From positions 1,674,001 through 1,738,000 of the forward strand of contig NZ_CP055153.1 in the NCBI RefSeq assembly GCF_014075995.1: a stretch of 64,000 bases of DNA. The letters are read 5' to 3'. Source of the DNA: Adhaeribacter radiodurans (GTDB taxonomy: Bacteria; Bacteroidota; Bacteroidia; Cytophagales; Hymenobacteraceae). Shown one piece after another: positions 18,685 to 27,264 of this stretch. The stretch's first letter is position 1. Each line of letters starts with the position of its first letter. Both the position numbers and the translations under genes were made by a program. The notes beneath the pieces are model-generated. The model saw nothing but the letters and a program-made list of their open reading frames with translations, ran no database searches and was not told the origin of the DNA.

Positions 18685-19578
18685 TTAGACCTCTGTAGCA
18701 ATAGGTTTATTGTTCCGCGACCACTCACTCCAGGAACCTACGTAAAGTGAAGGTATTTCCAGCCCTGCGTAAGCCATAGCCAATAAGGTATGACAAGCCG
18801 TTACCCCAGAACCGCAGTGGACAATTACCTGGCTAGGATCTGTATTTCCCAAGGCTTCGGAGTATTTTGTTTTTAGTTCGTCGGCGGGTAAGTAAAAACC
18901 GTTTTGGTCTAAATTGGTGCTGAAAGGAATATTAACTGCTCCCGGAATATGACCGGCAACTAAATCAATAGGTTCTTTTTCACCCCGGTAGCGCTCTGCT
19001 TCCCGCACGTCTATTACTATAAAGTCAGTACGCTGGGTGACTTTCTCTACGTCGCTTAGATTAACCGTGGGTAATTGCCAGTTTTGTACGGGATAAGTGG
19101 TTGGAGTAGTTGGTAGTTCTTCAGCGGTATGAGTAGTTGGGTACCCTGCCGCAATAGCCGCTTCCATACCGCCATTGAGCACTTGTAATTTTTCGTGTCC
19201 CATTGCTTTTAACATCCACCAGAAACGGGCAGCGGCATTGGCGCCATTTTTATCATCGTAAACAACTACATGACTTTCCGGCGTAATTCCTAACTGACCT
19301 AAAACTCCGGCGAATTTTTCAGCTTGAGGTAGGGGATGACGGCCTCCTTCGGCGGCATTGGCTTTTTTCTCCGAAAGGTCTTGTTCTAAGTCTACGAACC
19401 TAGCTTTTTGTAAATGCAGGTTCTGGTATTTTTCTTTCACTCCCGGGCCAGTACGGGCATCTACCAATACTACTTCGGGATTTTGCGCGAGTAAGATTAG
19501 TTCATCTGGGTAAACAATGGGTGTCATGTTCTTTTTATCTTTTTTGTTAAGGGAACGCAGATGAACGAAAGTACGCAT
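18685..19578 (-). CDS. Sulfurtransferase with two rhodanese domains (3-mercaptopyruvate sulfurtransferase-like)
   Basis: Two rhodanese domains are seen: an inactive N-terminal one (about 20-150, with VVYDDKNGANAAARFWWML) and a catalytic C-terminal one (about 170-297). The active loop is CGSGVTAC with C255 as the persulfide cysteine; the S-G-V-T loop is that of mercaptopyruvate sulfurtransferases rather than thiosulfate rhodaneses (R-K-G-V-T). The first ATG gives a 17-residue basic leader; ATG at 19527 (MTPIVYPDEL) is the more likely start. Confidence 0.9.
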   Translation of the reverse strand: MRTFVHLRSLNKKDKKNMTPIVYPDELILLAQNPEVVLVDARTGPGVKEKYQNLHLQKARFVDLEQDLSEKKANAAEGGRHPLPQAEKFAGVLGQLGITPESHVVVYDDKNGANAAARFWWMLKAMGHEKLQVLNGGMEAAIAAGYPTTHTAEELPTTPTTYPVQNWQLPTVNLSDVEKVTQRTDFIVIDVREAERYRGEKEPIDLVAGHIPGAVNIPFSTNLDQNGFYLPADELKTKYSEALGNTDPSQVIVHCGSGVTACHTLLAMAYAGLEIPSLYVGSWSEWSRNNKPIATEV

Positions 19579-19843
19579 TTATCCGGAAGGGTTCTGCTGC
19601 CAACACGGTTGTTTTAAGTAAATTAAGGTATTAAATCTCTCCGGATAATGGAATTAGGGTAAAGGAAAAATTATGGATACAACTAATAATGCTAGCTTAA
19701 ATAGAAGAGCATACCACTCAATCACTTTTTCCGACGAGTGAACCGGGTTATTAAACGGGTGAGTTTGGTTAGTATTTACTAAACCTGTTGCCTGCTGTTT
19801 ATTTGTATAAGATATTAACAAAACCTGAAAAATAAATACTACT

Positions 19844-20434
19844 ATGAGCAACAAAACTCTCGGAATTTTGGCCCTGATTGGTGCCCCGTTCTATGTAATA
19901 GGTATATACATCGAACACGGCTTGTACAAGGAATTAAACGAAACCTGGTTTACCGGAGCCTGGGCGCTTACTTACATGCTGGGCTGGATGTGTAGCATTG
20001 TAGCTTTGCAACGGCTGGAAGCTACCGGCACTACTCCTTTTGGTAAAGGTATACTATGGGTGGTACTCGGCACTTTAACGCTGGCCAATATTTACAACTT
20101 AGCCCAAATACTACTGCCACCAATTTTGTTTCACCGCTTTGTATTTTTAGATGCCTTCTGGCCAATTAGTAATTTAATGATGCTGGTAATTGGTATTACT
20201 GCTTTTGTAGCTAAGCATTTAACGGGTTGGAAGCGCTACGTGCCGTTGTTGGTAGGTTGTTGGTTTCCAGTAGCGGTACCTGCCGCATTACTTTTGAATC
20301 AGTCTTTTGTCGGATTTATGATAGGAGGGGTTTATTCCGTAATTGCCTGGTCCATATTGGCGGTTATGGTTCTTATTACTCATCCCGAGCCGAAGGCTAA
20401 ACTAAAATTTACCAAAAATTATCAGGCAGTTTAA
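19844..20434 (+). CDS. Uncharacterised six-segment membrane protein
   Basis: This 196-residue protein is made almost wholly of membrane helices (about six), with short polar loops and a basic C-terminal tail. It is preceded by its own spacer and lies divergent from the rhodanese gene. I do not recognise a family. ATG at 19844 is directly in front of a short polar leader and the first helix. Confidence 0.6.
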   Translation: MSNKTLGILALIGAPFYVIGIYIEHGLYKELNETWFTGAWALTYMLGWMCSIVALQRLEATGTTPFGKGILWVVLGTLTLANIYNLAQILLPPILFHRFVFLDAFWPISNLMMLVIGITAFVAKHLTGWKRYVPLLVGCWFPVAVPAALLLNQSFVGFMIGGVYSVIAWSILAVMVLITHPEPKAKLKFTKNYQAV

Positions 20435-20915
20435 GAAGTAATTGTTTTACCTATTGGTCAACCTCCTGGTTATCTTAATTTCCAGCATATCTCTATAGAA
20501 TTGTTCTAAAAGCGGACAATTGTACTCAAAACCGGACACTTTTTGACCTTAAACAAAATGCCAAATCCGCAGAGAACATCGGGAAAGCTGTTTTTCTAAA
20601 ATGGCATACCACTTGTAAAAATGTAAACAGATCAGGGAAAAATTACTTAATTAATTTTGAAGGATAAAATGGGCTTCAAATTATAAACCTGTATCATCAA
20701 AATAAATGATTCTAAAATTACCAAATATGTTGTTATGTATATAGATAATGGTACTAAACTAAGCAGTACTACCTATAAAAATGAGCAATGGAGCTTATTT
20801 CCTGCGGGTAGTGGGCGGTAGTACCTTTGTCTTGTTCTTCCAGTACATCATTCAAGAGAAACTAAATACTTAACTATAAAAACAGAACGATTAATCATCC
20901 ATCCTTAACCCTAAA
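20435..20915. other. 481-bp intergenic region with a sigma-54-like motif
   Basis: No gene is found. GCGGACAATTGT near 20512-20523 and CCGGACAC near 20532-20539 precede TGGCAT-N5-TTGT at 20602-20616, which resembles a -24/-12 promoter but ends in TTGT, not TTGC. Confidence 0.4.
20602..20616 (+). promoter_or_regulatory. Candidate sigma-54 (-24/-12) promoter
   Basis: TGGCAT, 5 bases, TTGT matches the spacing of TGGCAC-N5-TTGC and keeps the GG at -24. The -12 GC is replaced by GT. It is about 300 bp upstream of the lipoprotein gene, which makes the connection uncertain. The two CGGACA sites 70-90 bp upstream would be at normal enhancer distance. Confidence 0.3.
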
Positions 20916-21257
20916 ATGAAAATGAAAAAGATTACCCAAGTAGCCGCTGTTGTTTTACTTACTGTTTCCATGTCGAGCTGTGCTACCTTGTTCGGGGGCA
21001 AAGTAACCGCTTACCAGAAAACCCGTCCTGCCGCCGGTGAACCCCAGCGCGAGATCCGGATCGGTGCCCTTGTAGCCGATGTGCTCTTGTTCTGGCCCAG
21101 CTTAGCCGTCGATTTTGCCACCGGTGCTATTTACAAACCCCAGGAGAAAACCAGTACCAACTTGAACTCTAACTCTAGCTCGAACTCAAACACCAACTCC
21201 AGCACTAAAGCTACCACCAGCACCAAGGCAGATACGAACACGAAAGCCAGCAACTAA
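20916..21257 (+). CDS. Small lipoprotein with Asn/Ser/Thr-rich tail
   Basis: This 113-residue protein has a lipoprotein signal peptide (MKMKKITQVAAVVLL, lipobox MSSC with C22). A short hydrophobic stretch VADVLLFWPSLAVDFATGAIY lies in the middle. The last third is low complexity (Asn, Ser, Thr, Lys), rich in repeats of N-S and T-K. No domain is recognised. It forms a block with the secreted protein that follows; both use visibly more GC-ending codons than their neighbours. A terminator follows at 21282. Confidence 0.75.
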   Translation: MKMKKITQVAAVVLLTVSMSSCATLFGGKVTAYQKTRPAAGEPQREIRIGALVADVLLFWPSLAVDFATGAIYKPQEKTSTNLNSNSSSNSNTNSSTKATTSTKADTNTKASN

Positions 21258-21281
21258 GCCTTTGGGTTTTCTGAACCTACT

Positions 21282-21310
21282 AGAGCGGAGCCTTAAGTCC
21301 GCTCTCTTTT
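21282..21310 (+). terminator. Rho-independent terminator after the lipoprotein gene
   Basis: AGAGCGGA (21282-21289) pairs with TCCGCTCT (21298-21305), followed by CTTTTAA. Confidence 0.75.
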
Positions 21311-21389
21311 AAGTACCTGCTGCTTCCTCTTTCTGCCTTACTCAACTATCTACCTCAACAATTCATCCCTCTTCTCTTAAACCATCTCT

Positions 21390-22046
21390 ATGAAAACCTT
21401 TTGTACTTTCTTATGCTTCTTCTTAGCTACTACTTTGTTCTGCTCGGCGCAGGTGCTGCTGGGCGAAGGCTCCAAGCAAATCTTCGCTAGTCCTCAGTTA
21501 GCCACTGCCATCAAGCAACACCAAACCGTAGCTATTCTGCCTTTTGAAGCCAAGATCACCTACCGCAAACAACCCAAGAACTTTAGTGCCGAAGCCCACC
21601 AGGAGCAAGAAGCAACCCTGGCCCAGAACATTCAAAGCAGCATGTACACTTACCTGTTGCGCAAAGCCAAATCCTACTCGGTTACTTTCCAGGACGTGGA
21701 GAAAACCAACATCTTACTCCAGAAAGCGGGCATGTACGGCAAGTTAAAGGAGTTTACTAGAGATGAGATTGCCAAAGCCTTGGGCGTAGATGCGGTAATC
21801 AGCGGTAAGTTCGATATGGAGCAGACGCGCTCGGATGGCGCGGCTTTGGCCACGGCGGTGGTGTTCGGCGGCTATGCCGGCAAGACGGGTTCGGGTTCGC
21901 TGACCATGACCATCAACAACGGGCAGGATGGGGAGCTGCTGTGGCGCTTTTTTAAGACCATGGACGATGACTTTACTTCTTCTACCGACGACATGGTTGA
22001 GCGCATGATGCGCAAAGTCTCCCGTAATTTCCCGTATGCCCTTTAA
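21390..22046 (+). CDS. Secreted protein of the CsgG/LpoB-like periplasmic type
   Basis: This 218-residue protein has a signal peptide cleaved after about residue 20 (ending FCSAQ). The body begins with VAILPFEAKITYR and contains a Rossmann-like half with NIQSSMYTYLL and VDAVISGKFDM, the pattern of periplasmic lipoprotein relatives of CsgG, TolB-N and LpoB that start VAVLPF. The match is by motif only. Codons are GC-richer than neighbours, as in the lipoprotein gene upstream, and there is a small spacer with a terminator between them. Confidence 0.6.
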   Translation: MKTFCTFLCFFLATTLFCSAQVLLGEGSKQIFASPQLATAIKQHQTVAILPFEAKITYRKQPKNFSAEAHQEQEATLAQNIQSSMYTYLLRKAKSYSVTFQDVEKTNILLQKAGMYGKLKEFTRDEIAKALGVDAVISGKFDMEQTRSDGAALATAVVFGGYAGKTGSGSLTMTINNGQDGELLWRFFKTMDDDFTSSTDDMVERMMRKVSRNFPYAL

Positions 22047-22056
22047 CTCTGAATGC

Positions 22057-22098
22057 AAGTAAATACCTGAGAAACATAGGCCTCGTATTTACTTTTTT
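22057..22098 (+). terminator. Rho-independent terminator
   Basis: AAGTAAATAC (22057-22066) pairs with GTATTTACTT (22085-22094) and is followed by TTTTTTA. It lies just after the 21390-22046 gene. Confidence 0.8.
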
Positions 22099-22157
22099 AT
22101 ACCAACTTTTCTGTACGTTTACCAATTAATCTAATCCAAATTTTTACAATTGCCAGT

Positions 22158-22211
22158 CTATCCGGTTCTTGTTGAGAAGTGTACTTCTAACCTTGATGAT
22201 TAACCGGATAG
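22158..22211 (+). other. Long two-tier hairpin upstream of the YceI gene
   Basis: CTATCCGGTT (22158-22167) pairs with AACCGGATAG (22202-22211). The loop contains a second perfect inverted repeat, AGAAGT-GT-ACTTCT. It ends 38 bp before the YceI ATG, so it may be in the 5' leader or act as a terminator. Confidence 0.5.
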
Positions 22212-22249
22212 GCTTTTACTCCAACTATTACTGTTAATACTTACCACTC

Positions 22250-22861
22250 ATGAAAACCCTGTTTTTAGGTTTACTTACTTTCTTTAGCTTGTTTTTACCT
22301 AGTATTTTTAAAGATACGGTTAAATATAACTATGACATCGATACCAGTAAATCTGTAATAGAATGGTCTGGCTCGAGCCCAAAAGTTACGCACCAGGGTT
22401 CGTTTGATGTGAGCTGCGAAGGCATGGAAGTAGTAGATGGCCAAGTGAAAAGCGGCACTTTTGTGATTCCTATTTCTTCTATTAAAAACTTTGATCTACC
22501 AAAGGCTTTAAGACCGGTTTTACTCAAGCATTTAAAAAGTGAAGATTTTTTTAACCTGGCTTTATTTCCTGAAGCAAAATTTGAAATAACTGAGGTACAA
22601 CCATTAGAAAATATGTCGGAAGGAGGCATATCCGGAGCCAACGCTCAGGTAACTGGTAACTTTACAATGTTAGGTAAAACTAACCCGTTAACTTTTCCCG
22701 CAAAAATCGATTTACTGGAAAATCAAATTGGCGTTGAAGCCACCTTTAAACTGGATCGTACCCAATGGGGCATGCACTACGCAGCCGATCCCGAACTTAA
22801 AAACCGCCACATATACCCGGAGGTAGCCATTCACCTGAAGGTTTTAGGGAATAGAAATTAA
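22250..22861 (+). CDS. YceI family lipid-binding periplasmic protein
   Basis: This 203-residue protein has an N-terminal signal-like segment (MKTLFLGLLTFFSLFLPSIF). The mature domain has the YceI lipocalin-like pattern: DTSKSVIEWSGSSPK, HQGSFDV, VTGNFTMLGKTNPLTFPA and a C-terminal DRTQWGMHY. YceI proteins bind isoprenoid or fatty-acid type ligands in the periplasm. The gene stands alone, with a terminator downstream. Confidence 0.9.
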   Translation: MKTLFLGLLTFFSLFLPSIFKDTVKYNYDIDTSKSVIEWSGSSPKVTHQGSFDVSCEGMEVVDGQVKSGTFVIPISSIKNFDLPKALRPVLLKHLKSEDFFNLALFPEAKFEITEVQPLENMSEGGISGANAQVTGNFTMLGKTNPLTFPAKIDLLENQIGVEATFKLDRTQWGMHYAADPELKNRHIYPEVAIHLKVLGNRN

Positions 22862-23206
22862 GTAGTTGTAGGTTGTTCGTTGTTAGTTTAGTAAATTTTT
22901 AATGCTCAATAACTTACTATAAATAATAGTCTAAACTAATTTTGTTAAAATACTTAAAACAAATTAACTTCTCTTGTAAATAAAATTAAATAATTAATCC
23001 ATTTTTCCATTGTTGCTGTAAAAAGAAGGCTTGTAGCCTTCTTTTTTGCTTTTACCAATTTATACTGTTCAGTGGCTACCAAATACAGGTTAATTATAAA
23101 TTTTTGTAGCTGAATTTAAATGATAGTAACAGTTTTAAAAAATTGAAATTTCAGTAAGTAATTTTATTCTATCATTAATATCTAATACATCCTAATACTT
23201 ATTTGT
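22862..23206. other. 345-bp intergenic region between convergent genes
   Basis: Contains the terminator at 23020 and otherwise AT-rich sequence without a gene. A short tract AGTTGTAGGTTGTTCGTTGTTAG at its left edge is of the repetitive type found elsewhere in the window's spacers. Confidence 0.5.
23020..23047. terminator. Bidirectional terminator
   Basis: AAAAAGAAGGCT (23020-23031) pairs with AGCCTTCTTTTT (23035-23046) over a 3-base loop, followed by T-rich sequence; it separates YceI (+) from the TPR gene (-). Confidence 0.88.
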
Positions 23207-24748
23207 TTAATTATTCTTTTTATTTTGAATATCTTGTAAAAAGGAATTAAAATCTAATCCATACTCATTAATAACTATTTCTATATAGAACATTGATTTA
23301 CGGGCACTTAAATGGAATTTAGTAAAAGGCAAAGCACATTCTGCTGCTTCTCGAGCAAGTACCAAGGACTTATTGCTATTGGGATCCGTACCCAAGTAAA
23401 ATAAACTTAAATTTACAGCTACTGTTACTACATCAAGTTTGTATGCATTTGGATTAAATGTGGCTAAATTTCTGTATATCTCTAAAGCTTCAATATATGC
23501 TTTCTCAGCAGCATTAAATTCGAAAGAATTAGGACGGTCCTTTGCTGTGAGTACACGACCTAAATTAGTTAATGACTCAGCTACATTTGCTTGAAATGAA
23601 TGTACATTTTGGGAATTGTTTTTATCTAATACTAATTTTCTTCTTATTGTTAAGGCTTCATTGCAGAGTGTTACAGCTTCATCGATTCTTTCATTCTCAG
23701 CTAATATTATGGCTAGATTGTTTGCTGATGATGCTACACCAGATTGAATATCCTGAAGATTGAGTTTAGCTAAATCTTTATAAATATTATAAGCTTTAGT
23801 ACCTAAAAGTAAAGCTTTATCAAGTTTGTTTAATTCGGCTAAAATATTAGCCGAATTGGTTAACGAGACTGCTATACTTAATTGGTAGTTATTTGAATTA
23901 TTATTGGCTAAGTTACTATATATCTTTAAGGCTTCTTCACAAACATTTAAGGCTGTCTCCTGTTCGCCTTTTGCTGTAAGCACCCTAGCTAGATCAATAA
24001 GCGATGCTGCTATGCTCGACTTAAATCCCTCAAAATCTTGTGGATCAATAACTGTTGCATCACTAAATACTTCTAAGAACTTAGTATATAATGATTGTGC
24101 TGCTTCAAGCTGATTATGCTCTAGTAAAAACCTGCCATAGGAAAGTAAATTATCGTTGGATAGAGCAGCATCTAATGATTTTTTATAATATTCTATAGCT
24201 TTTTCAAAACGGTTCAGAAGTGAGAAATCAAAAGAAGTAAGACGAGCTAAAATAAGGTATTCGGAAGCTTTATCCCGTAATTTCTGTTTATTGTCATCTA
24301 TTTTTTGCTGTAGATTTCCCTTCTCTTTTAGCAGGGCTTCTAATTCTGTAGCCATCTTCTCTGCATTTAATACAGCTCGAGCTTCCTTAAATTCTCCTGC
24401 TTCAAAATGGGCTTTTGCCAAACGCAGACGCTCCGTGTTAATAGGTATTCTATTAAATTCTTCCGCTAATTTTATTATTTCATTTTTTAAGATATCTAAT
24501 TTCTGTTGTAAAGTAAGGCGTTCTGCATTTATTTGTGATAATTCCAATACAAAGCTTTCATCTTTATATTTATTGAAATAGTCAGAAACAGTATTATAGC
24601 GTAAATTTAACTTATCAATTTGTTCTTGTAGTTCTTTATACTCAGTTGCTTCTTTTAGATTAATGACGATGTTTCCGTTGCCAATTATTACGTTGCCATT
24701 TGCATCAATACTACCTGTATTTACATTTTGGCTACTATTTATAATCAT
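23207..24748 (-). CDS. Tetratricopeptide-repeat protein with N-terminal Gly/Asn-rich tag, partner of the TIR-like gene
   Basis: This 513-residue protein has three parts. Residues 1-30 are a Gly/Asn-rich segment (SSQNVNTGSIDANGNV...). Residues 33-165 are charged coiled coil. Residues ~165-490 are TPR-like repeats of the NB-ARC/TPR_12 type (repeats with LARVLTAKGEQ, LANSANILAELN, NLAIILAENER, LGRVLTAKDRP). There is no signal peptide or enzyme motif. The ATG overlaps the TGA of the upstream gene by 4 bases, so the two are translationally coupled. The upstream protein ends with a nearly identical tag. I infer a sensor or scaffold role in a two-gene conflict/signalling module. The region is visibly AT-richer than the neighbours. 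Confidence 0.8.
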   Translation of the reverse strand: MIINSSQNVNTGSIDANGNVIIGNGNIVINLKEATEYKELQEQIDKLNLRYNTVSDYFNKYKDESFVLELSQINAERLTLQQKLDILKNEIIKLAEEFNRIPINTERLRLAKAHFEAGEFKEARAVLNAEKMATELEALLKEKGNLQQKIDDNKQKLRDKASEYLILARLTSFDFSLLNRFEKAIEYYKKSLDAALSNDNLLSYGRFLLEHNQLEAAQSLYTKFLEVFSDATVIDPQDFEGFKSSIAASLIDLARVLTAKGEQETALNVCEEALKIYSNLANNNSNNYQLSIAVSLTNSANILAELNKLDKALLLGTKAYNIYKDLAKLNLQDIQSGVASSANNLAIILAENERIDEAVTLCNEALTIRRKLVLDKNNSQNVHSFQANVAESLTNLGRVLTAKDRPNSFEFNAAEKAYIEALEIYRNLATFNPNAYKLDVVTVAVNLSLFYLGTDPNSNKSLVLAREAAECALPFTKFHLSARKSMFYIEIVINEYGLDFNSFLQDIQNKKNN

Positions 24749-25362
24749 ATATTATTAGTTGTATTGTCACCGAAAGAGATATTTCCGCCCGCACTAATAT
24801 TTCCAGTATTTACATTTTTACTATTGGCGATAGTAACTTTAATACCCTTTTTATTACTGGCTTGTGTTTGTAATTCTATAAAACCATTTTCTGAAAGTTT
24901 GTCTAATTGCTTATTGAAGTGCTCCCGTAATCCTTCATTATTTTTATATGTAGGCGGAAAATGACCTAATTGCTTTAATCTTTCTTGAAAGACACGGAGG
25001 CTTATTGCATCATTCTCATTTGAATTTTCCGTAGTAGGAATATCTTTAAAGTAAGTAAAAATGATAGGTTTCCCCTTTTTGCTAAATTCACTCAATGCAA
25101 TTTCAAATTCTTCTTGAGTATACTTACCTACTTTTGAATGAAACAACATTACAAAAATATCACACACTTTGATTGCTTTATTATACTCGTCCTGCAAACG
25201 AGTTTGAGAGAGCGAGTCTAAGAAATCCTCCCAGATCATAAGTTCAAGATACATGCCTTTATTAGACCAGGAATTGTTTTTTCTATTAATAAAGATTTCA
25301 AATTCTTTACGATCTTCTTTTAATTCAATAGAAGAAGCTAAAAATACTTTTATTCTGTTCAT
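24745..25362 (-). CDS. TIR-like/DUF4062-like N-terminal effector protein with C-terminal Gly/Asn-rich tag
   Basis: The 205-residue protein begins with KVFLASSIELKEDRKEFEIF, then IWEDFLDSLSQTRLQDEYN, CDIFVMLFHSKVGKY and TQEEFEIALSEF near residue 105. This is the TIR-like fold of the DUF4062/TIR_2 type, where the conserved glutamate is a catalytic candidate for NAD cleavage. The C-terminal ~25 residues (SKNVNTGNISAGGNISFGD) resemble the N-terminus of the next gene's product. No membrane or signal segment. The family name is from motif recall and the catalytic role is inference. Confidence 0.75.
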   Translation of the reverse strand: MNRIKVFLASSIELKEDRKEFEIFINRKNNSWSNKGMYLELMIWEDFLDSLSQTRLQDEYNKAIKVCDIFVMLFHSKVGKYTQEEFEIALSEFSKKGKPIIFTYFKDIPTTENSNENDAISLRVFQERLKQLGHFPPTYKNNEGLREHFNKQLDKLSENGFIELQTQASNKKGIKVTIANSKNVNTGNISAGGNISFGDNTTNNI

Positions 25363-25655
25363 GAAGTATGATTTTATAAGTCAGTTTTAGGACTAAGCTG
25401 AACAAATTGTTACATTTTAAGTATAGGCTTTTTAAAAATAAAACTAAACAGTTTAATTTAGCATAATTATTACAGTTACTTCTTTTTGTGTTTATATAAT
25501 ATATTGAAAATTAATGACTTATTGTATTAATTAACAACCTGTGGAAAATTTTACTAGCAAGATATTTAGCTTCCTAAGTAAGTATTTTTCATCTTAGATA
25601 TAAGAAAGCCATTTTAGATAAATTGGAAACATGGCCTTTCGAAACTTGAAATCTC

Positions 25656-26375
25656 ATGTTCGCACAGCTTAAACTGGAAGACCTGCTTTTTATTGATATT
25701 GAAACGGTACCCGGACAACCCAGTTATGCCGACCTCGACGAACGTTTTCAGGAGCTATGGGCGATTAAATCGCGGCAATTGGCTAAAATAGAACCCGATC
25801 CGGCTGATATTTACGAACGGGCGGGGCTTCACGCGGAGTTCGGCAAAATAGTGTGTATTTCCATTGGGATTTTGCGCGAAACCACCGATGGCCAATTCAC
25901 CATGCGCCTGAAATCGTTTTGTAATGCCAACGAAAAAGAGCTACTCGAAGACTTATGCGATTTATTAAATACCAAATTTACGGGTAAAAGCCATTGTTTG
26001 TGCGGTCATAATATCCGCGAGTTTGATATTCCGTATTTATGCCGCCGTATGCTGGTGAACGATATTTGCCTGCCTAAATTAGTAGATTGTACTGGCCTTA
26101 AACCCTGGGAAATTTCGCACCTGGATACCTTGCATCTTTGGCGTTTTGGGGATAGCCGCAGCTTTGTTTCTTTAGACTTGCTGGCTGCCCTTTTTAACAT
26201 TCCCAGTCCTAAAAGCGACATGAGCGGTTCGGAAGTAGGCCGGGTATTTTACGAAGAAAAAGATTTAAACCGGATTAGCCGGTATTGCGAGCAGGATGTA
26301 GTTACGGTAGCGCAATTACTATTGCGGTTTAAAAGTTTACCCATGCTCCGGCCCGAAGATATCCAATTTACTTAA
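25656..26375 (+). CDS. 3'-5' exonuclease of the DnaQ/DEDD superfamily (PolB-exonuclease-like)
   Basis: This 239-residue single-domain protein has the four acidic residues of DEDD exonucleases: LLFIDIETVPG (D and E, near residue 15), GHNIREFDIPYL (D near residue 123) and SRYCEQDVVTVAQL (tyrosine and aspartate near residue 210), i.e. DEDDy type. The family is the predicted PolB-like 3'-5' exonuclease (PF10108), whose role is DNA or RNA proofreading/repair. It lies tail to tail with DUF72, 12 bp apart. Confidence 0.88.
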   Translation: MFAQLKLEDLLFIDIETVPGQPSYADLDERFQELWAIKSRQLAKIEPDPADIYERAGLHAEFGKIVCISIGILRETTDGQFTMRLKSFCNANEKELLEDLCDLLNTKFTGKSHCLCGHNIREFDIPYLCRRMLVNDICLPKLVDCTGLKPWEISHLDTLHLWRFGDSRSFVSLDLLAALFNIPSPKSDMSGSEVGRVFYEEKDLNRISRYCEQDVVTVAQLLLRFKSLPMLRPEDIQFT

Positions 26376-26387
26376 AATTAGTTAGGT

Positions 26388-27122
26388 TTATTCCTGCACT
26401 AATTCTTGTAAACGACGGGCGTTAAAGGGTGCGTAGCCGTGCATGTCGTTATCAAAGTACACGAATACCTCTTTACCTTCCTGCTGCCAGGTTTTACAAC
26501 GTTTCGCCCATTCTTGTAAAGTTTCTTCGGAGTAACTGCCATCGTACTTATTTAAGGGGCCGTGTAGCCGGATGTACACAAAATTGGAAGTAACAAGTAT
26601 GGGAGATACATGGTACTCTAAATCATAAATGCAAAAGGTGGCTTGGTAAATTTGCAATAATTCGTAGACGTTCTCATTGTACCAGGAATGATCCCGAAAC
26701 TCGAAAGTGTAACGGAAATAAGGCGGTAAGGCTTGCAGAAAACCTTCAAAACGAACAATGTCGCATTGCCAATTTGGAGGTAGCTGAAATAAGATAGGCC
26801 CTAATTTTTCGCGTAATATGGCCACATTCTCCATAAATTTACTAAAAGATTGTTGTGGATCTTTTAGCTTTTTCATGTGCGTAATAAACCGACTTGCTTT
26901 TACCGCAAACAAAAAATCTTCGGGTACCGATTGGTACCAGTTGGCAAAAGTTTCGGGAGTGGGCAGGCGGTAAAACGAATTATTAATTTCGACGGTACTA
27001 AAATCCTGCAAGTAAAAATTTAAAAATTCGGGCTGCGGCGTACCCGCCGGATAATATATACCTTTCCAATGTTTGTAGTGCCAACCCGAACAACCCACCC
27101 AAATTTTATGCGCCTTTGCCAT
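26388..27122 (-). CDS. DUF72 domain-containing protein (YecE-like)
   Basis: This 244-residue TIM-barrel-like protein starts WVGCSGWHYKHWKGIYYPA, then FSTVEINNSFYRLP, and contains KASRFITHMKKLKD, LGPILFQLPPN and FVYIRLHGP, all hallmarks of DUF72. The function is not known in any organism. It may share its control region with nothing, as the spacer on its 5' side is about 390 bp. Confidence 0.93.
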   Translation of the reverse strand: MAKAHKIWVGCSGWHYKHWKGIYYPAGTPQPEFLNFYLQDFSTVEINNSFYRLPTPETFANWYQSVPEDFLFAVKASRFITHMKKLKDPQQSFSKFMENVAILREKLGPILFQLPPNWQCDIVRFEGFLQALPPYFRYTFEFRDHSWYNENVYELLQIYQATFCIYDLEYHVSPILVTSNFVYIRLHGPLNKYDGSYSEETLQEWAKRCKTWQQEGKEVFVYFDNDMHGYAPFNARRLQELVQE

Positions 27123-27230
27123 GTGCTTTTTAGCCCGCGTATACTTTATATAGGCTGTTTTGGTTTATTTAAAAATCTAGGAAGGTACTTTTATTGGCAA
27201 TTGTTAAAATTTATTAAAATCAGTTTAGTT

Positions 27231-27264
27231 ATGCGGAGAGTTCGCGTGAGCGGTCTCTCCGCAT
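27231..27264. repeat. GC-rich hairpin in AT-rich spacer
   Basis: ATGCGGAGAG (27231-27240) pairs with CTCTCCGCAT (27255-27264), with an additional CGC/GCG pair inside. Its base composition contrasts with the surrounding AT-rich spacer. It may be a dispersed palindromic element, or a terminator reading into TTTT. Confidence 0.45.

Noticed and set aside
19654-19854. 66-codon minus-strand frame with hydrophobic ends
   Set aside because: It lies in the divergent control region of two genes, overlaps the start of the 19844 gene and has no recognisable pattern; most likely chance.
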